Shown piece by piece: positions 60,719 through 64,000 of a stretch of DNA of 64,000 nt. The stretch is taken from positions 1 to 64,000 of the forward strand of contig DATATB010000096.1 in the NCBI GenBank assembly GCA_036268995.1, in the 5' to 3' direction. The DNA is from DATATB01 sp036268995 (GTDB lineage Bacteria; Planctomycetota; Planctomycetia; Pirellulales; PNKZ01). The notes under the pieces were generated by a model. It was given only the letters and a program-made list of their open reading frames with translations. It did not search any database and was not told the origin of the DNA. Position 1 is the first letter of the stretch, and every line of letters starts with the position of its first letter. A program made the translations under genes and the position numbers.

Positions 60719-61277
60719 ACGGCGGAATGCTTTAGAGATCAACCAGCTGCGTCAAGGCATTGGCGGCCGCCCCAAGTTTTCGCCGGCCGCCCGAAGGCCA
60801 AATGGCCTGCCAAAGTCGAGAGACGAGAAGGGGGAACCCCCGCGCTTGGGGATTCAAGGGCCGTTTTTCCAAGCGGCCTGATTATAGCCCCGGAAGCTGT
60901 AAGCTCAATGCGGAAATGATTCCAAACAACTGGAACCCCGGGACTTAGGCCGGACACCACCCGAATGAGATTTTTTGGCGGATCAAAAATCAACCACAAA
61001 CTTTGCGCAACCGCTACTTGCATGCACATTTCTCCCAGCTAGACTGCCTGCTTCTGGGAGTGCGACCAAGGACTCGTTTTGTCGACTGGTAAAGGAAAAC
61101 CAACTGCGCAGGAAGCCAGGCCCAGCCACTCTTCTTGCTTCTCCGTTGGTGCAGGTTTGCTGCTCAAGCGACCGCCATCCAGACGCTAGGTCAAGCCCCA
61201 GGACTCGCCAGCCGACGTGTCGTCTGACTGGCCGAGTGAACAACGATTGTTCCCACCTAGCCAAGGAGAGCCACCAA
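60719..61277. other. long intergenic region before thioredoxin-like gene
   Basis: 559 bp between divergent genes, the longest gene-free stretch apart from the window start. No ORF of known family is seen. The first 180 bp contain GC-rich imperfect palindromes (for example GGGCCG...CGGCC near 60861-60881). The last 230 bp would form a long 5-prime leader of the thioredoxin gene; no known riboswitch pattern was recognised. AAGGAG at 61263-61268 is the ribosome binding site of the next gene. Confidence 0.45.
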
Positions 61278-61688
61278 GTGACCAGCTTGACGCTGACTGC
61301 CGCTTTGCATGCCGCCATTATTGCCACCGGGTCGCACAGCTATGCCGAAGCGCATCGCACAACCACCGAGACCGGCCGCCCGCTGGTCGTGCTCGTCGGG
61401 GCCGATTGGTGCCCGGCTTGCCAGGTCATGAAAAACTCGACGATGCCCACGGTCGCCCAAGGCGGCGTGCTCAATAAGGTCTCCTTTGCGGTGGTCAACA
61501 CCGACCAGGAATCGACGATCGCCCAGCAAATCATGACGCCGGGCGTGATCCCCCAACTGGTCATGTATCGCAAAACCATCGACGGCTGGAAACGCGACGC
61601 CCTGGTCGGCGCTCACAGCAGCCAGGAGATCGAGGCATTTCTGCTCGGCGGATTGGAAGCGCCGACGGCTTTGCTGGGGCAGAAGTGA
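61278..61688 (+). CDS. secreted thioredoxin-like protein (WCPAC)
   Basis: 136 aa from a GTG start with AAGGAG 9 nt upstream; the open frame continues to 60975 but the extra part has no family similarity. A hydrophobic N-terminus (to about residue 23, TGSHSYA) suggests export. The thioredoxin-like domain has the active site WCPAC within VVLVGADWCPACQVMKNS, followed by a cis-Pro-type segment TPGVIPQLVMY. Likely roles are reduction of disulfides or cytochrome c apoproteins outside the cytoplasm, useful in a cell with many CxxCH proteins. A strong terminator follows. Confidence 0.85.
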   Translation: MTSLTLTAALHAAIIATGSHSYAEAHRTTTETGRPLVVLVGADWCPACQVMKNSTMPTVAQGGVLNKVSFAVVNTDQESTIAQQIMTPGVIPQLVMYRKTIDGWKRDALVGAHSSQEIEAFLLGGLEAPTALLGQK

Positions 61689-61722
61689 AGCCGAATGCGG
61701 AATGGTAAATGCTGAATGAAAT

Positions 61723-61765
61723 GCGGGCCGCCGGAGCGTAAGCTCAGGCGGCCCGCTTCTTTTTT
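61723..61765 (+). terminator. rho-independent terminator of thioredoxin-like gene
   Basis: GCGGGCCGCC (61723-61732) pairs with GGCGGCCCGC (61747-61756), and the loop holds GAGC-GTAA-GCTC that can extend the stem. It is followed by TTCTTTTTT. It starts 34 bp after the stop codon. This is the clearest intrinsic terminator in the window. Confidence 0.9.
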
Positions 61766-61771
61766 GGCGAG

Positions 61772-61792
61772 CCCCAAGGCGTCAGCCTGGGG
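61772..61792. repeat. CCCCAAGGC-GTCA-GCCTGGGG hairpin
   Basis: Near-perfect 8-9 bp arms with a 4-bp loop lying 26 bp before the stop codon of the convergent gene, just after the plus-strand terminator. It may serve the minus-strand transcript. Similar elements are common between planctomycete genes. Confidence 0.7.
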
Positions 61793-61817
61793 AGTCCCCC
61801 CGCTGAGCCGAAGAATC

Positions 61818-62924
61818 CTACGCTAGCTTGCTAAGTGGGTTGCCACGCGATTCTAGCGGCAAGGACACGGGGGCCGATTGTCGCTGGCTCTCGAACACGG
61901 CAACAATCATTTCCATGGCGCCGCGGGCTTCGTAAATGCTGCTCTTGGGCTGCCGATCGGTTTCGATCGCATCGAGCAGGTCCTCGATTGCGGCCACGTT
62001 TCCGGCTAACTGACTGCCGTCGGCGAGCGGCTCGCTTTTGCCGATGCCGGCCGAAGACACGTCCTGCCACACGGCCTTGCCACGGCCGGGCGACCAGCCG
62101 CCATCGGCCAGGTATTTAACGCTGGGCAGATAGCCGGTAAGGATTTCGATCACTCCTGCCGAGCCGTAGATTTGCAATCCGAAGCGCGACGGCCTTCCGG
62201 CCGCGTTGCGCTGGGAGGCGAAATACGCCGCGCTGCCCTCGGGCATCGAGTACATGGCGCGGACCGAATCGCCCGCCAGCGGGCCGATGCCTTCGGGCCC
62301 CTCCACGACGTCGGCACGGCCAATCGGGTGGCCGGCAGTGGTCACCACGCCGTAGCACGAGGTGGGCTGGCCGCCCAGATTGCGGATCAAGTCCATGATG
62401 TGCGTGCCCAAGACCCAGAGGTCTTCGCCGCCGCCGCGGGCGTCTTCTTTGCCCCGGCCGCGAAACTCGAGCACGCGGCCGATCTTTCCCGAGTCCAGCA
62501 TTTCTTTCACGACTGCCAGCTTGGGGCTGTACCGCGTTTGATGGGCGACGGCCAGCTTGACGTGCGCGCGTTCGCAGGCGGTCACCATTTCGTCGGCTTC
62601 GGCCAATGTTCGGGCCAGCGGCTTTTCCAGATACGCGTGGATCCCGCGCTCGGCGCAAGCCAGGACCATTTCGTGATGGCGATCCAGCCAGCGCGGACAA
62701 ATGCTGACGACCTGCGGCTTGGCCTCGTCCAGCATTTTGCGATAGTCGAAGTAAGTCTTCGGCGCCTTTAATTTCTTGGCCGCCGCGGCAGCGCCCACCT
62801 TATCATCGTCGGCCACCGCCACGATTTCCGCCCGCGGCACCTTGAGCCACACCTCGTCCAGCCCATGCCCATAATTGCCGCGTCCCGTGCTGCCAATGAC
62901 TCCGACGCGATACGTGGCGTGCAT
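61818..62924 (-). CDS. Gfo/Idh/MocA oxidoreductase, cytosolic
   Basis: 368 aa from the start at 62924, which has GGAG 8 nt upstream; the longer frame to 62993 runs into a dispersed repeat and was rejected. Rossmann loop GVIGSTGRGNYGHGLD, then EKP in AYLEKPLART. In the GSTGRG motif the third glycine is followed by an Arg/Gly/Asn run, so cofactor binding may be atypical. No export signal. It lies 123 bp from the sigma-54 activator gene, divided from it by a repeat. Confidence 0.87.
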   Translation of the reverse strand: MHATYRVGVIGSTGRGNYGHGLDEVWLKVPRAEIVAVADDDKVGAAAAAKKLKAPKTYFDYRKMLDEAKPQVVSICPRWLDRHHEMVLACAERGIHAYLEKPLARTLAEADEMVTACERAHVKLAVAHQTRYSPKLAVVKEMLDSGKIGRVLEFRGRGKEDARGGGEDLWVLGTHIMDLIRNLGGQPTSCYGVVTTAGHPIGRADVVEGPEGIGPLAGDSVRAMYSMPEGSAAYFASQRNAAGRPSRFGLQIYGSAGVIEILTGYLPSVKYLADGGWSPGRGKAVWQDVSSAGIGKSEPLADGSQLAGNVAAIEDLLDAIETDRQPKSSIYEARGAMEMIVAVFESQRQSAPVSLPLESRGNPLSKLA

Positions 62925-62938
62925 ACGTTGCTCCGAGT

Positions 62939-63043
62939 GTTGAATGATGAATGCGGAATGATGAATGATGAATCGGAAAAAACACGGTCGCAAGCTTCGC
63001 TCACTCTCCCTAATTCATCCTTCCGCATTCATCCTTCCGCATT
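62939..63043. repeat. GAATGATGAATGCGGAATGA inverted repeat between genes
   Basis: Left arm (62939-62975) is TGAATGATGAATGCGGAATG repeated in part; the right arm (63012-63043) is AATTCATCCTTCCGCATTCA then TCCTTCCGCATT, an imperfect complement. It shares the simple TGAATGCGGAATGATGAATG motif with 51549-51610. It stands between two minus-strand genes. Confidence 0.85.
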
Positions 63044-63047
63044 TCCC

Positions 63048-64000
63048 CTATCTCCTTCGCCCCGGCGCAAGATCGGCCAGGTTGTACCGCCGGATCTTGC
63101 GGTCGAGCGTCGAACGCTCGATGCCGAGCAAGCTGGCGGTCTGGCTCTTGTTCCAGCCGGTGGCCTGGAGCGTTGCCAAAATATGCCGGCGCTCCATCTC
63201 TTCCAACGATAAAGCCTGGAACTCGACGGTCTGCGCCGCCGGGTCGACTTCGCCGGCCGGCAGCTTCGAGAGCATCAGGTTTTCCTGGTCGATCAACTCG
63301 CCGCGGGCGAGCACGACGGCCCGCTCGATGACGTTCTTCAGCTCGCGCACATTTCCCGGCCAGCGATACCGCGATAGCTGCTCCATCGCCCCGGGCGTGA
63401 AGCCGCGAATGCGGCGGCCGGTTTCGTGCGTGAACTTGCGGAGAAAGTAGCGAGCCAGCTCGGCAATATCGTCGGGCCGCTCGCGCAGCGGCGGCACCAC
63501 GATCTCGAGCACATGCAGCCGGAAGTACAAATCGCGGCGAAACAGCCCATCGCCGACGGCCTTTTCCAGATCGCGGTTGGTGGCGGCGATTACTCGCACG
63601 TCCACCTTCACCGGCTCGGTGCCGCCGACGCGCTCGAACGGATGGCCTTCGAGCACCCGCAAGAACTTGGCCTGGATGGCCGGGCTCATCTCGCCGATTT
63701 CGTCGAGCATCAGCGTGCCCTGATGCGCGGCTTCGAACTTGCCGATCTTGCGGCTGTGCGCGCCGGTAAAGGCCCCGCGCTCGTGCCCGAACAGCTCGCT
63801 TTCCAGCAAGCTTTCGGACAAGGCTGCGCAATTGAGGCAGACAAACGGCCCTTTACGCCGCGGACTGGAAAAATGCACCGCCCGGGCCACCAACTCCTTG
63901 CCGACACCGCTTTCGCCGCAGACCAGCACCGTGGCGTGCGTGGGCGCCGCGCGGGCAATCTCGTCCATGATCCGCCGCACGACCGGGCCATGCCCGACGA
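63048..64000 (-). CDS. sigma-54-dependent transcriptional activator (partial, extends past window end)
   Basis: At least 317 codons, open at the window edge (the frame reads [11 protein letters not shown] at the boundary). AAA+ domain: Walker A GESGVGKE, the sigma-54 contact loop GAFTGA, Walker [21 protein letters not shown] and [16 protein letters not shown]. The C-terminal Fis-type helix-turn-helix ends the protein ([20 protein letters not shown]). It belongs to the NtrC family and would open promoter complexes of sigma-54 RNA polymerase. The sensor domain lies outside the window. Confidence 0.95.
   Translation of the reverse strand, partial: VGHGPVVRRIMDEIARAAPTHATVLVCGESGVGKELVARAVHFSSPRRKGPFVCLNCAALSESLLESELFGHERGAFTGAHSRKIGKFEAAHQGTLMLDEIGEMSPAIQAKFLRVLEGHPFERVGGTEPVKVDVRVIAATNRDLEKAVGDGLFRRDLYFRLHVLEIVVPPLRERPDDIAELARYFLRKFTHETGRRIRGFTPGAMEQLSRYRWPGNVRELKNVIERAVVLARGELIDQENLMLSKLPAGEVDPAAQTVEFQALSLEEMERRHILATLQATGWNKSQTASLLGIERSTLDRKIRRYNLADLAPGRRR

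Noticed and set aside
60719..61277. c-di-GMP (GEMM) or other riboswitch in the thioredoxin leader
   Set aside because: The conserved sequence blocks of known riboswitch classes were looked for by eye and not found.
1..64000. tRNA, rRNA, CRISPR array or prophage genes
   Set aside because: No T-loop-like tRNA segment with matching acceptor stem, no rRNA stretch, no regularly spaced repeats and no phage structural genes were seen on reading.

Overview
The window looks like about 64 kb of chromosome from a GC-rich, free-living planctomycete of the Pirellulales type. The pointers are protein families rather than RNA genes (none were found): two giant PVC-type haem c proteins with CxxCH near the C-terminus and a third fused to a ceramidase-like domain, two double-DUF1080 secreted proteins, four Gfo/Idh/MocA oxidoreductases, an ECF sigma factor followed by a Ser/Thr kinase, a large membrane patatin, and gaps filled with short dispersed inverted repeats. 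No tRNA, rRNA, CRISPR array, transposase or phage gene was seen.

Layout. 0.7-9.4 kb, plus strand: HD-GYP phosphodiesterase overlapping a PilZ protein, a secreted HEAT/cytochrome protein, an SGNH-hydrolase/sialidase fusion and a diguanylate cyclase. 9.4-29.9 kb is one uninterrupted minus-strand run of eleven genes. In transcription order these are Gfo/Idh/MocA, PIG-L deacetylase, Tat-exported Gfo/Idh/MocA, NagB-like isomerase, MFS transporter, PVC cytochrome, ceramidase-cytochrome fusion, DUF1080, ECF sigma, multidomain kinase and membrane patatin. A ROK regulator is divergent to it and heads a plus-strand group (30.3-38.6 kb): transaldolase-like enzyme, threonine synthase, 2-hydroxyacid dehydrogenase, RidA, DUF1080, FAD/NAD(P) protein and half-size TauE. 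38.7-48.8 kb is mostly housekeeping: GlnD, a second PilZ protein, a DUF3500 protein, MutM, TrpB, TrpA and DAHP synthase. 49.2-57.9 kb is a SUF iron-sulfur cluster assembly locus: SufR-like regulator, NuoB-like protein, SufC, SufB, two extracytoplasmic proteins, SufD and a Rieske-SufT fusion. The end holds a secreted unknown, a HicAB locus whose toxin gene is cut down to 31 codons, two more Gfo/Idh/MocA proteins, a thioredoxin-like protein and a sigma-54 activator that runs off the window.

How the parts may work together. The 17-38 kb block reads as carbohydrate catabolism, probably of modified or amino sugars: extracytoplasmic oxidation and hydrolysis (haem proteins, DUF1080), uptake (MFS), deacetylation (PIG-L), redox editing (Gfo/Idh/MocA) and sugar-phosphate isomerase and aldolase steps, perhaps under the ROK repressor. 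This is inference from family membership and order. The SUF locus is unusual in carrying an isolated NuoB-like subunit, a Rieske-SufT fusion and a two-gene insert between sufB and sufD. The c-di-GMP proteins (one cyclase, one phosphodiesterase, two PilZ) suggest local control of surface behaviour.

Starts were often moved downstream of the longest open frame when a Shine-Dalgarno-like sequence, the end of the neighbouring gene or the family start supported it. All family assignments come from reading motifs, not from database searches.
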